A stretch of 8,993 bases of DNA, taken from positions 1 to 8,993 of the forward strand of contig CALILB010000035.1 in assembly GCA_938016625.1 (NCBI GenBank), read 5' to 3'. The position numbers were made by a program, and so were the translations under genes. Positions within the stretch are counted from its first letter, which is position 1; each line of letters starts with the position of its first letter. The notes beneath the pieces are model-generated. The model was not told the DNA's origin. It did not search any database and was given only the letters and a program-made list of their open reading frames with translations. This document shows positions 1-6,791 of the stretch, one piece after another. Source of the stretch: an uncultured bacterium. GTDB lineage: Bacteria; Acidobacteriota; Thermoanaerobaculia; Multivoradales; JAHEKO01.

Positions 1-807
1 GGCATCGAGGAAGACCTGGACGGCATCGAGACCGGTAAATTGCTCGCGGAGCTCGTCGATCAGGGGTTGGGCGGCAAAACGACTGACCTCTAGATTGAGC
101 TTGCGCAGCCGCTCGCGGGCTTCGCGCTGCCAGCGGGGAAATTGAAGCAGGACCTTCTGCAGCTTCTCCTTGAAGGTGTCGATCTCCTGCTCGAGCTTCT
201 GGCGCTCCTTGTCGGGAAGCTTCTGGAACTCCTCGGGTGAGAGGATCTCGTCGTCCTGCACCGGGGCGAAAGCCATGCCTGCGGCGGTGCGCAGAAAGGC
301 AAGCCCCTGCTCGCCGGCCTCGTCGGCAAGCTCGGAGAGGGCCCTGGTCTGACGCTCGTTGAACTGCTCCTCCAGCCCCTGGCGCTGGGTCTGATACTCC
401 TCGCTGTCGAGGGCGGCCTGCAGCGCGGTGGTGAGCTCGTCGACCAGACGCTCCATCGCCCGGCGCAGCTCGCCGCCACGACCCGCCGGCAGTTGCAGCA
501 TCTTGGGCCGGTGCGACTCCTCGAAGTTGTTGACGTAACAGATGTCGGAGGGTGTCTCGTTACCGGCGGCCTTGCGCTCGAGATACTGCAGCACCGCTGT
601 GTGCTTGCCGGTCCCGGGAGGACCAAAGGCAAAGATGTTGTAACCGTCGCGCTCGATTCCGATCCCGAACTCGACCGCCGCGACCGCCCGGGGCTGGCCC
701 AACAGACCCTCGAGCGGTTCGAGGTCGTGGGTGGTCTCGAAGGCGAGCTCCCCGAGATCACACTTGCGGAAGAGCTGGTCGGGCTCGAGCGGCTTGGGAA
801 TCGACAT
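1..807 (-). CDS. Lon-family AAA+ ATP-dependent protease, N-terminal part (3' end outside window)
   Basis: This open frame starts at ATG 807 and runs off the left edge after 269 residues without a stop. The N-terminus (KPLEPDQLF...CD) and the phrase LEGLLGQPRAV, followed by a Walker A-like loop GPPGTGKHT at residues 62-70, match from memory the AAA_32/Lon-like proteases of about 800 residues common in Proteobacteria. In that family His after GK is usual. Residues about 90-112 (CYVNNFEESHRPK...LPAGRG) are another family signature. Residues about 115-245 are rich in Glu, Lys, Arg and Leu and look like the coiled-coil insertion of this family. Walker B and the Ser-Lys protease dyad should lie beyond the edge. 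The start lies two bases after the citF stop, with GAGGAAG upstream, so it is translationally coupled to citF. The likely role is cytoplasmic ATP-dependent proteolysis; its targets are unknown. The family call is firm, the link to the lyase unexplained. Confidence 0.88.
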   Translation of the reverse strand, partial: MSIPKPLEPDQLFRKCDLGELAFETTHDLEPLEGLLGQPRAVAAVEFGIGIERDGYNIFAFGPPGTGKHTAVLQYLERKAAGNETPSDICYVNNFEESHRPKMLQLPAGRGGELRRAMERLVDELTTALQAALDSEEYQTQRQGLEEQFNERQTRALSELADEAGEQGLAFLRTAAGMAFAPVQDDEILSPEEFQKLPDKERQKLEQEIDTFKEKLQKVLLQFPRWQREARERLRKLNLEVSRFAAQPLIDELREQFTGLDAVQVFLDA

Positions 808-809
808 CT

Positions 810-2378
810 CTAGTCTTCCTCGACCTGAAAGACCGTGTCGATCACGGTGCCATCGACCCACTTGATCACCGCCACCGGCTTGTCGGTGAACCTTGCCCGT
901 TGCGGCGGACCACCGCAGAACCCTTCTACTTCCTCTTTGATCTCCTCGATGGGGCGGATGGGGAGATCGGAGCCCGCGAGGGCATCGAGCAGGTCCTGGC
1001 GCCGGGGGTTGATGGCGATCCCCCGCTCGGTGGCGATGACGTCGATCAGCTCACCCGGGCCGGTTACGGTCGTCACCTTGTCGACGATCACCGGGATGCG
1101 ATCGCGAAAGGAGGGCACCGCCAGGATCGTGCAGCCGGCAGTCAGACAGTTCTGCCAGCCACCGATGCCGTGGAGGAGCAGCCCATCCGAATGGGTGTTG
1201 ACGTTGGCGTTGAAATCGACGTCGACCTCGGTAGCGCCGAGGACCACCGCATCCACCATCGAGGCAAAGTTCCCCTTGCCATGGTAGTTGTAAGACGTAA
1301 AGGGCGAGGTCGGTACGTGGCGGGGATCCTCAGCGATGGAGCGCACACCGTCTAGGTCGAAGGTCTGACCATCCAGGATGTAGTCGGTGAGCCCGGTCTC
1401 CAGCATCTCGACCAGGTACTTGGTGGAGCCGCCGCGGACAAACCGCGCCTTGACCCCGGCGTCACGCATCATCTCGCTCAGATAGGTGACAAAGGCCAGC
1501 GCGATGCCGCCGGCGCCGGCCTGGAAGGAGAAACCGTCGCGCATGATGCCGCTGTCCCGCACCAGTTGCGCCACCTGCCGGGCGATCCGCTGGCGGTCGG
1601 GGCTGCGGGTGATGACGGTGGTGCCGGAGACGATCTTCGAGGGGTCACCGACGCTGTCGACCTCGACCACATAGTCGACGTTGTTCCCCTGGATCTGCCA
1701 GGGGATGCAGGGAAAGGGCACCACGTTATCGGTCACTACGATGACGTTCTCGGCATAGATCGAGTCGGCGAGGGCAAACCCCAACGAGCCGCAGGCCGAC
1801 GGCCCGTGTGAGCCGTCGCAGTTGCCAAAGGGGTCGGCCGTGGGCGCAGCGATGATGGCGATGTCGATCTTTACCTCGCCATCCTGGACCGCCTGCCAGC
1901 GGCCGCCGTGGGAACGGAGCACCCCCACGCCGCGCATCTTGCCGTGCGAGCAGTAGCGGCCCAGCGGACCATTCATGCTCCCCTCGATGTGGTGCACGAC
2001 CCCCTTGTCCATGAGCTCGATGACCGGCTCGTGGCAGGGGAAAGAGGCCGAGGGGAACCACATCAGGTCCTTGGCCCCCATCTTGGCGGCGGTTTCGAGC
2101 ACCCTGAGTGCCACCCGGTCGCCGTTGCGGAAGTGGTGATGGTTGGAGATCACCATGCCGTCGCGGAGACCACATTTCTTCAGCGCCTCCTCGAGGCTGG
2201 CGACCCGTTTGTCGCCATCGGCCGGGAAGTCCCGGCAACTGCGGATGGGGGGTGCCTGCTTGCGTCCATCGGGCTCGAACCGGCCCACACCTTTATAGGG
2301 GGTCTGCTCGCGACCGTTGACGACCGTCGGCACCCGGCGCCCGAGGGCGTTCTTCACCAGCTTGGCGTCCTTTTTCAT
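810..2378 (-). CDS. citF: Citrate lyase alpha subunit (CoA/ACP transferase) family protein
   Basis: This 522-residue protein is full length for CitF (usually about 505-515). CitF exchanges the acetyl group on the lyase acyl carrier for citrate, making citryl-ACP for CitE, in the cytoplasm. Family landmarks are NALGRRVP near residue 10, HHHFRNGD at 80-87, RSHGGR at 155-160, ACGSLGFALAD at 195-205, DGFSFQAGAGG at 281-291, and the C-terminal GIAINP and KWVDGTVIDTVFQV. Its ATG forms a 4-base ATGA overlap with the stop of the CitD-CitE gene, and GAGG sits 7 bases upstream. Some positions depart from the usual CitF as I recall it. The region normally GASGGHxDTA reads GIGGWQNCL (residues 404-412), and the usual SGxRG segment reads GSMNG (133-137). 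Family membership is secure. Whether the substrate is citrate or a relative is open. Confidence 0.93.
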   Translation of the reverse strand: MKKDAKLVKNALGRRVPTVVNGREQTPYKGVGRFEPDGRKQAPPIRSCRDFPADGDKRVASLEEALKKCGLRDGMVISNHHHFRNGDRVALRVLETAAKMGAKDLMWFPSASFPCHEPVIELMDKGVVHHIEGSMNGPLGRYCSHGKMRGVGVLRSHGGRWQAVQDGEVKIDIAIIAAPTADPFGNCDGSHGPSACGSLGFALADSIYAENVIVVTDNVVPFPCIPWQIQGNNVDYVVEVDSVGDPSKIVSGTTVITRSPDRQRIARQVAQLVRDSGIMRDGFSFQAGAGGIALAFVTYLSEMMRDAGVKARFVRGGSTKYLVEMLETGLTDYILDGQTFDLDGVRSIAEDPRHVPTSPFTSYNYHGKGNFASMVDAVVLGATEVDVDFNANVNTHSDGLLLHGIGGWQNCLTAGCTILAVPSFRDRIPVIVDKVTTVTGPGELIDVIATERGIAINPRRQDLLDALAGSDLPIRPIEEIKEEVEGFCGGPPQRARFTDKPVAVIKWVDGTVIDTVFQVEED

Positions 2379-3616
2379 TTCTTGGCCTCGGTCGCTGATT
2401 CGTCTGCGGGGAGGGTACCCAGCTCACGTGCCTGCTCGACCAGTCGCAGGGCCTGCTTGACCACCGGTGGATCGATCATCTTGGAGCCCAGGCTGACGAC
2501 GGCCAGTCCCTCGGCCTCGGCCTGCTCGAAGGCGGCGACGATGCGCTGCGCCTTCTCGATCTGAGCCGGCGTCGGGTTGTACGCCTCATGAATGACTTCG
2601 ATCTGCCGCGGGTGGAGACAGCCCATCCCCTCGAAACCGATCTGCTTCGACGCCAGACACCAACGTTCGAGCCCCTCGATGTTGTCCACATCGCTGTAGA
2701 CCGAGTCGATGGCCTGGACGCGGGCGGCCTTGGCGGCATTGGCCATCCGCCGGCGGGCGTAGTTCGATTCGACGCCCTCGGCCGAGCGGGGCACACCGAT
2801 GTCGGCGCTATAGTCCTCGAGCCCGATGGTCAGCGCCGCCACCCGGTCGCTGGCACGGGCGATGTCGAAGGCGTGCTCGATGCCCAGCGCCGACTCCAGG
2901 ATCGGCATCAGCCAGAGCGGTCGCTCGCTGCCCCCGAGGGCCTCGGCGATGATGGCGTCGACCTCGCGCACCTGATCGGGTCGCTCCACCTTGGGGATCA
3001 GGATCAGCTCGGGGTGCTGGGGAACGATCTCGGCCAGATCCTCGAAGCCCAGCGGCAGCTGGTTGATCCGCACCATCCGCTCGGCGCCGTGAAAATCGAC
3101 CACCCGCAGGGCATTGCGTACCAGCAGCCGGGCGTCTGTCTTGGACTCGGCGGCCACCGAATCCTCCAGGTCCAGGATGACCGCGTCGGCCCCGTGGAGC
3201 CCGGCGTTGATAAAGAATTTTGGCTCGTTGCCGGGCAGATAGAGCCGTGAGCGGCGCCGGCGATCGCGGGTGGAGGGGTCCGGTTCGACGGTGCGCTCAG
3301 GGAGCAACGGGGTCGCCGGCTGGTGACCGGCAGCGCGCACCGCGGCCTCGACGCGGGCGGCGATGACAAAGGGCAGGGCACCGGCATCCTCGATCCCGAC
3401 TCGGGCGTGCTCGACCCCGAGAGTCGACATCGCCGCGGTGACCTGACTGCGGATCGAGTCGCCGTAGTAGGGCTCGACCCTCGAGGCCAGCTCGAGGTCG
3501 ATACCACCCTTTGTTCGGAGCTCTACCTCGACCTGGAGATCCGAGCGCACTCGCTCCCCACGACGACCGGCCGTACCGGTGGAGGAGGCCTCGCCAGTCT
3601 TCTTACGCCGTTTCAT
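2375..3616 (-). CDS. citE: Citrate lyase gamma-beta fusion (CitD acyl-carrier domain + CitE lyase domain)
   Basis: Two citrate lyase subunits are joined in one 413-residue chain. Residues about 20-97 align without gaps to the acyl carrier CitD (GIDLELASRVEPYYGDSIR, then IEDAGAL...ARVEAAV). After a charged linker, residues about 121-400 are the beta subunit CitE, a TIM-barrel lyase that cleaves citryl-ACP to oxaloacetate and acetyl-ACP. Visible CitE features are RLYLPGN, DLEDS (149-153), VRIN (182-185), PILES with Glu241, GLEDY (265-269), YSDVDN and LHPRQIE. The ATG at 3616 is chosen because it follows the dehydrogenase stop by one base (TGAGATG) and just precedes the carrier domain; an in-frame ATG at 3691 would overlap the upstream gene by 74 bases. 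At the residue equivalent to the prosthetic-group serine of Klebsiella CitD (Ser14) this protein has Arg24, with Ser25 next to it. No citX or citG is nearby. Confidence 0.92.
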   Translation of the reverse strand: MKRRKKTGEASSTGTAGRRGERVRSDLQVEVELRTKGGIDLELASRVEPYYGDSIRSQVTAAMSTLGVEHARVGIEDAGALPFVIAARVEAAVRAAGHQPATPLLPERTVEPDPSTRDRRRRSRLYLPGNEPKFFINAGLHGADAVILDLEDSVAAESKTDARLLVRNALRVVDFHGAERMVRINQLPLGFEDLAEIVPQHPELILIPKVERPDQVREVDAIIAEALGGSERPLWLMPILESALGIEHAFDIARASDRVAALTIGLEDYSADIGVPRSAEGVESNYARRRMANAAKAARVQAIDSVYSDVDNIEGLERWCLASKQIGFEGMGCLHPRQIEVIHEAYNPTPAQIEKAQRIVAAFEQAEAEGLAVVSLGSKMIDPPVVKQALRLVEQARELGTLPADESATEAKK

Positions 3617-3617
3617 C

Positions 3618-4802
3618 TCACAGCTTCTCGATGATGGCGTCGGTGACCTGTCCGGTGGTCGCCGCACCCTTGGCGATGGCATCGGCTCCACCGGGCACCT
3701 TCATCATGTCGTAGGGCCGTACCTTGCCCTCCTCGACGACGGCGGCCACGGCATCTCGCACGCGCGCCGCCTTGTCGGTCTCGCCGATGTGGTCCAACAG
3801 CATGGCGGCGGCGAGAATCATGGCGATGGGGTTGACGATCGGCGGATCGAGCTCGGCGTACTTGGGGGCCGAGCCGTGGGTGGGCTCGAAGACCGCCACC
3901 TCCTCACCGATGTTGCCGGAGGCGGCAAAGCCAAGACCGCCGACAAGACCGGCAAAGGCGTCGGAGACGATGTCGCCAAACAGGTTGCCCGCCACGACGA
4001 CGCCATAGCTCTCCGGGTTCTTGGTCAGCCACATCATCTGGGCGTCGATGTTGGTCGACCAGAGGTCGATCTCGGGAAAGTCGGTCTGGATCTTCTTGGC
4101 CTCTTCCTCCATCATTCCCGAGGTCTCGCGCAACACGTTGGGCTTCTCGCACACCGTGACCGACTTGTAGCCGTGCTTGAGGGCGTACTCGAAGCCCGCC
4201 CGCAGGATCCGCTGGCAGGCCCGGCGGGTAAAGATGCGGGTACTGATGGCCAGATCCGCGGCGGGCGCTTCGGCAAAGGCCTTGAACTTTGGGTGGGTGC
4301 CAAGGGCGTCGCGTACCGTCGCCGGCGGGTCGGTCCACTCGACCCCCGAGTACATCCCCTCGGTGTTCTGGCGAAAGATCACCGCGTCGACCCGGGGCTC
4401 CTCGAAGCCGCCATCGGCGCTTCGGCGGATGAAATTGAGCGGGTTGCCGGGAAACGAGCGGCAGGGCCGGATGCAGACATCGAGGCTGAACCGCTGCCGC
4501 ATGCCGACGATGGGGCTGAAGTAGCTGTAACCCTTGTCCTGGAGCTCGGGGGCGAGCTCGGCCGCCGCCTGGGTCTTGGGTTTCGAGGTGATCGCCCCAA
4601 AGAGTCCCAGCTTGTGCTCGGCCAGCAGCTCCACCGTACGCTCGGGGAGCGCATTGCCCTCACTGACCCAGTACTCCCAACCGATGTCGGCCTCGACATA
4701 GTCGGCCGTGAAGCCGGCCGCCTCGATGACCCGCAGCGCCTCGGGGAGAACGGTTCTACCGATGCCGTCACCCGGCATCACCACCACAGTGTGCTTTGCC
4801 AT
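3618..4802 (-). CDS. Isocitrate dehydrogenase-family enzyme, predicted NADP-dependent
   Basis: This 394-residue beta-decarboxylating dehydrogenase oxidises a 2-hydroxy tricarboxylate such as isocitrate to a 2-oxo acid plus CO2, or runs in reverse. Motifs in order are MPGDGIG (9-15), SPIVGMRQR (96-104) with RPC (112-114), FRQNTEGMYSGVEW (143-156), the catalytic Lys in CEKPNV (Lys220), Asp253, NLFGDIVSDAF (273-283) and HGSAPKYA (309-316). Lys314-Tyr315 match the Lys344-Tyr345 pair that sets NADP specificity in E. coli Icd; NAD enzymes usually have Asp there. Ser96 aligns with the isocitrate-contacting Ser113 of E. coli Icd, which favours isocitrate over isopropylmalate, while the Asn115 position is Ile98. 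The ATG at 4802 lies 25 bases after the aconitase stop, with AAGGA about 12 bases upstream. It sits between genes for aconitase and citrate lyase homologues. A homoisocitrate dehydrogenase role remains possible. Confidence 0.9.
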   Translation of the reverse strand: MAKHTVVVMPGDGIGRTVLPEALRVIEAAGFTADYVEADIGWEYWVSEGNALPERTVELLAEHKLGLFGAITSKPKTQAAAELAPELQDKGYSYFSPIVGMRQRFSLDVCIRPCRSFPGNPLNFIRRSADGGFEEPRVDAVIFRQNTEGMYSGVEWTDPPATVRDALGTHPKFKAFAEAPAADLAISTRIFTRRACQRILRAGFEYALKHGYKSVTVCEKPNVLRETSGMMEEEAKKIQTDFPEIDLWSTNIDAQMMWLTKNPESYGVVVAGNLFGDIVSDAFAGLVGGLGFAASGNIGEEVAVFEPTHGSAPKYAELDPPIVNPIAMILAAAMLLDHIGETDKAARVRDAVAAVVEEGKVRPYDMMKVPGGADAIAKGAATTGQVTDAIIEKL

Positions 4803-4827
4803 GACTTGTCTCTATCCTTTCTGGCGC

Positions 4828-6777
4828 TCAGCCGATGCCGAGCTCTTGACGTACCTTGTTCTCGACGCCGCCGGCGACCACCAGAGCCTGGGGGACGACA
4901 CCCAGCGGCGGGAAGCTGAAAGTCTCGTTACGAAAGACGATGGTGCCGGCGGCGAAGTCGACCTCGATCTCGTCGCCGGGGATGAGAGTCTTATCGCCTT
5001 TGTCGATCTCCCCGGCCAGCAATTCGCGGATGCGTTCCACCAGCTCCGGACAGGCGATACAGGGGAAGCCGTTGTTGAAAGCGTTGCGCAGATAGGTCTG
5101 CGAGTAGCTGCCGGCGATGATCATGGCGATGCCCTTGGCCTGGAGCGCGGTGACCGCCTGCTCCCGGCTCGAGCCGGTGCCAAAGTTCCAGGCACCTACC
5201 AGCACGTCACCCGCCGCCGCCTGACCGGCAAAGCCGGGGTCGTAGTTCTCGAACACCACCTCGGCCATCATCTCCGGGGTCATGTCGTCGCGGTAGGTGT
5301 AGTCCTTGCCGTAGATTCCGTCGGTGTTGAGGTTGTCCTGGGGGAGAAAGATCAGCCGCCCCTCCACCCGCTCGGGGAAGCCGGGCAGGATCTCGACCTC
5401 CTCTGCCGCGGCTGCGGGTGGGGCCAAGGTTGTGAACTCGGTCTCGATCACGGTGCTCTCGAAGTGGGTCGGGCCGCAGATATAGCCGGCCACCGCCGAG
5501 GCGGCTACCACCGCCGGGCTGGCGAGATAGCACTTGGCCTCGCGGGAGCCCATGCGACCCTTGAAGTTGCGGTTGGTGGCCGAGATCCCGACCTCACCCG
5601 GCTCCAGTAGTCCCGCTCCCAGCCCGATACAGGGCCCACACCCCGGGGGGAGCGGCTGTGCACCGGCGTCGAGCAGGGTCTGCCACGTCCCCTGCCGCTC
5701 ACAGGTCGCCTGCACCTCCCGGCTGGCGGCGGCGAGATAGAACTCGACCCCATCGGCGATCTTCTGGCCCGCCAACACCGCCGCCGCCGCCGCGATGTCC
5801 TCGGTGCGCGAGTTGACGCAGGAGACGAGATAGGCCTTGTGGATCCCGATCCGCTCCTTTTCCATCTCCGGCAGCGGGGTGGCGATCTGGACGGTGTCGG
5901 GGCCCGCGATGTGGGGCACCACCGTCGACAGATCGAGGGTGATGCGGCCGGCGTAGGGGGCGTCCTCGTCGGGGAGGAGCGGACTCTCCCGCCAGGCGGC
6001 GAGATCGTCGGTCGACACCCGCTCCACACCCCGCTCGGCCAGGATCTCCCGACGCTCTCCAAGATAGCCGACCGTGGTCTCGTCCGCCGGGAACCAACCC
6101 ACCAGCGCTCCCCACTCGGTGGTCATGTTGGAGACCGCCAGTCGCTCTTCCATGCTGAGGGTCTCCACTCCCGGGCCGACAAACTCGACCGCGGCGTTGA
6201 GCACCTCACCCTGGCTGTAGAGACCGCAGAGCGTGATGATCAGATCCTTGCCGCTGGCGCCTACCGGCAACCGACCCTCGAGCACCACCTGGATGGTGCG
6301 CGGGATCTGCCACCAGAAGGTGCCGGTGGCCCAGATCGCCGCCGCGTCGGTGCGCACCACCGGGGTGCCGACGGCTCCCATGGCGCCGTACATGTTGGAG
6401 TGCGAATCGGAGGCGACCACCAGCGAGCCGGGCACCACGTACTGCTGCTCGACCATGACCTGGTGGCCGATACCGGTGCCGGCGGGGTAGAAGTCGACCC
6501 CCTGCTCGCGGGCGAAATCCTCGATCGAGCTGTACTTTGCCAGGTTCTCTTCCGACGTGTTCTGGATGTCGTGATCGAGGATGAAGACCGGCTGTCCGGG
6601 ATCCTTGACCCGGTCGGCGCCGATGGTTCGGAACTTCTTCATCACCGGCGCGGTGTTGTCGTGGGTCATCACATGATGCGGGCGGATGGAGAGAAAGTCT
6701 CCGCTCCGTAGCGGCCGGCCGGTAGGTCCCTCGGCCATGTGAGCTTGTGCGATCTTTTCGACGACCGTTTGACCCAT
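4828..6777 (-). CDS. Aconitase-superfamily hydro-lyase, homoaconitase-like, large and small domains fused
   Basis: This 649-residue protein joins the catalytic domain (about 1-430) to the swivel domain (about 465-645). It should isomerise a citrate-type acid through the cis-alkene using a [4Fe-4S] cluster. The cluster ligands are Cys320 (SCVNSR), Cys380 and Cys383 (GCGPCIG). GTGSSREQA (533-541) is the swivel-domain substrate loop. Compared from memory with fungal Lys4 homoaconitase, long stretches are nearly identical: LDHDIQN, YPAGTGIGHQ, VASDSHSNMYG, IWATG-TWWQIP, ANMTTEWGAL-like SNMTTEWGAL, LLEPGEVGISATNRNFKG, and NTDGIYGKDYTYRDD in the swivel domain. Ordinary bacterial AcnA or AcnB are much longer, and bacterial LeuC/LeuD are separate chains. 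The start is set by a perfect AGGAGGT that overlaps the stop of the PrpD-like gene. Homocitrate, citrate or a substituted citrate could be the substrate; sequence alone does not decide. Confidence 0.9.
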   Translation of the reverse strand: MGQTVVEKIAQAHMAEGPTGRPLRSGDFLSIRPHHVMTHDNTAPVMKKFRTIGADRVKDPGQPVFILDHDIQNTSEENLAKYSSIEDFAREQGVDFYPAGTGIGHQVMVEQQYVVPGSLVVASDSHSNMYGAMGAVGTPVVRTDAAAIWATGTFWWQIPRTIQVVLEGRLPVGASGKDLIITLCGLYSQGEVLNAAVEFVGPGVETLSMEERLAVSNMTTEWGALVGWFPADETTVGYLGERREILAERGVERVSTDDLAAWRESPLLPDEDAPYAGRITLDLSTVVPHIAGPDTVQIATPLPEMEKERIGIHKAYLVSCVNSRTEDIAAAAAVLAGQKIADGVEFYLAAASREVQATCERQGTWQTLLDAGAQPLPPGCGPCIGLGAGLLEPGEVGISATNRNFKGRMGSREAKCYLASPAVVAASAVAGYICGPTHFESTVIETEFTTLAPPAAAAEEVEILPGFPERVEGRLIFLPQDNLNTDGIYGKDYTYRDDMTPEMMAEVVFENYDPGFAGQAAAGDVLVGAWNFGTGSSREQAVTALQAKGIAMIIAGSYSQTYLRNAFNNGFPCIACPELVERIRELLAGEIDKGDKTLIPGDEIEVDFAAGTIVFRNETFSFPPLGVVPQALVVAGGVENKVRQELGIG

Positions 6778-6784
6778 CGTCTGA

Positions 6785-6791
6785 CCTCCTA
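6785..6791 (-). promoter_or_regulatory. Ribosome binding site of the homoaconitase-like gene, overlapping the previous stop
   Basis: The minus-strand sequence TAGGAGG holds both the TAG stop of the PrpD-like gene (6791-6789) and a full AGGAGG Shine-Dalgarno. It sits 7 bases before the ATG at 6777, so termination and re-initiation share the same bases. This is the best ribosome site in the operon. Confidence 0.8.

Noticed and set aside
90..761. A 223-codon minus-strand open frame in another frame at the left end
   Set aside because: Its translation is Ser/Arg/Pro-rich junk. The frame starting at ATG 807 gives an unmistakable Lon-like protease N-terminus over the same bases.
810..3616. Standard citrate fermentation cluster
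   Set aside because: No citC, citX, citG, citrate transporter or oxaloacetate decarboxylase gene is seen, the carrier domain is fused and lacks the canonical serine, and the neighbours are oxidative/isomerising enzymes.
3579..4919. A 446-codon plus-strand open frame over the dehydrogenase gene
   Set aside because: It is the antisense shadow of the isocitrate-dehydrogenase-family gene; no family motif is visible and it crosses two gene boundaries.
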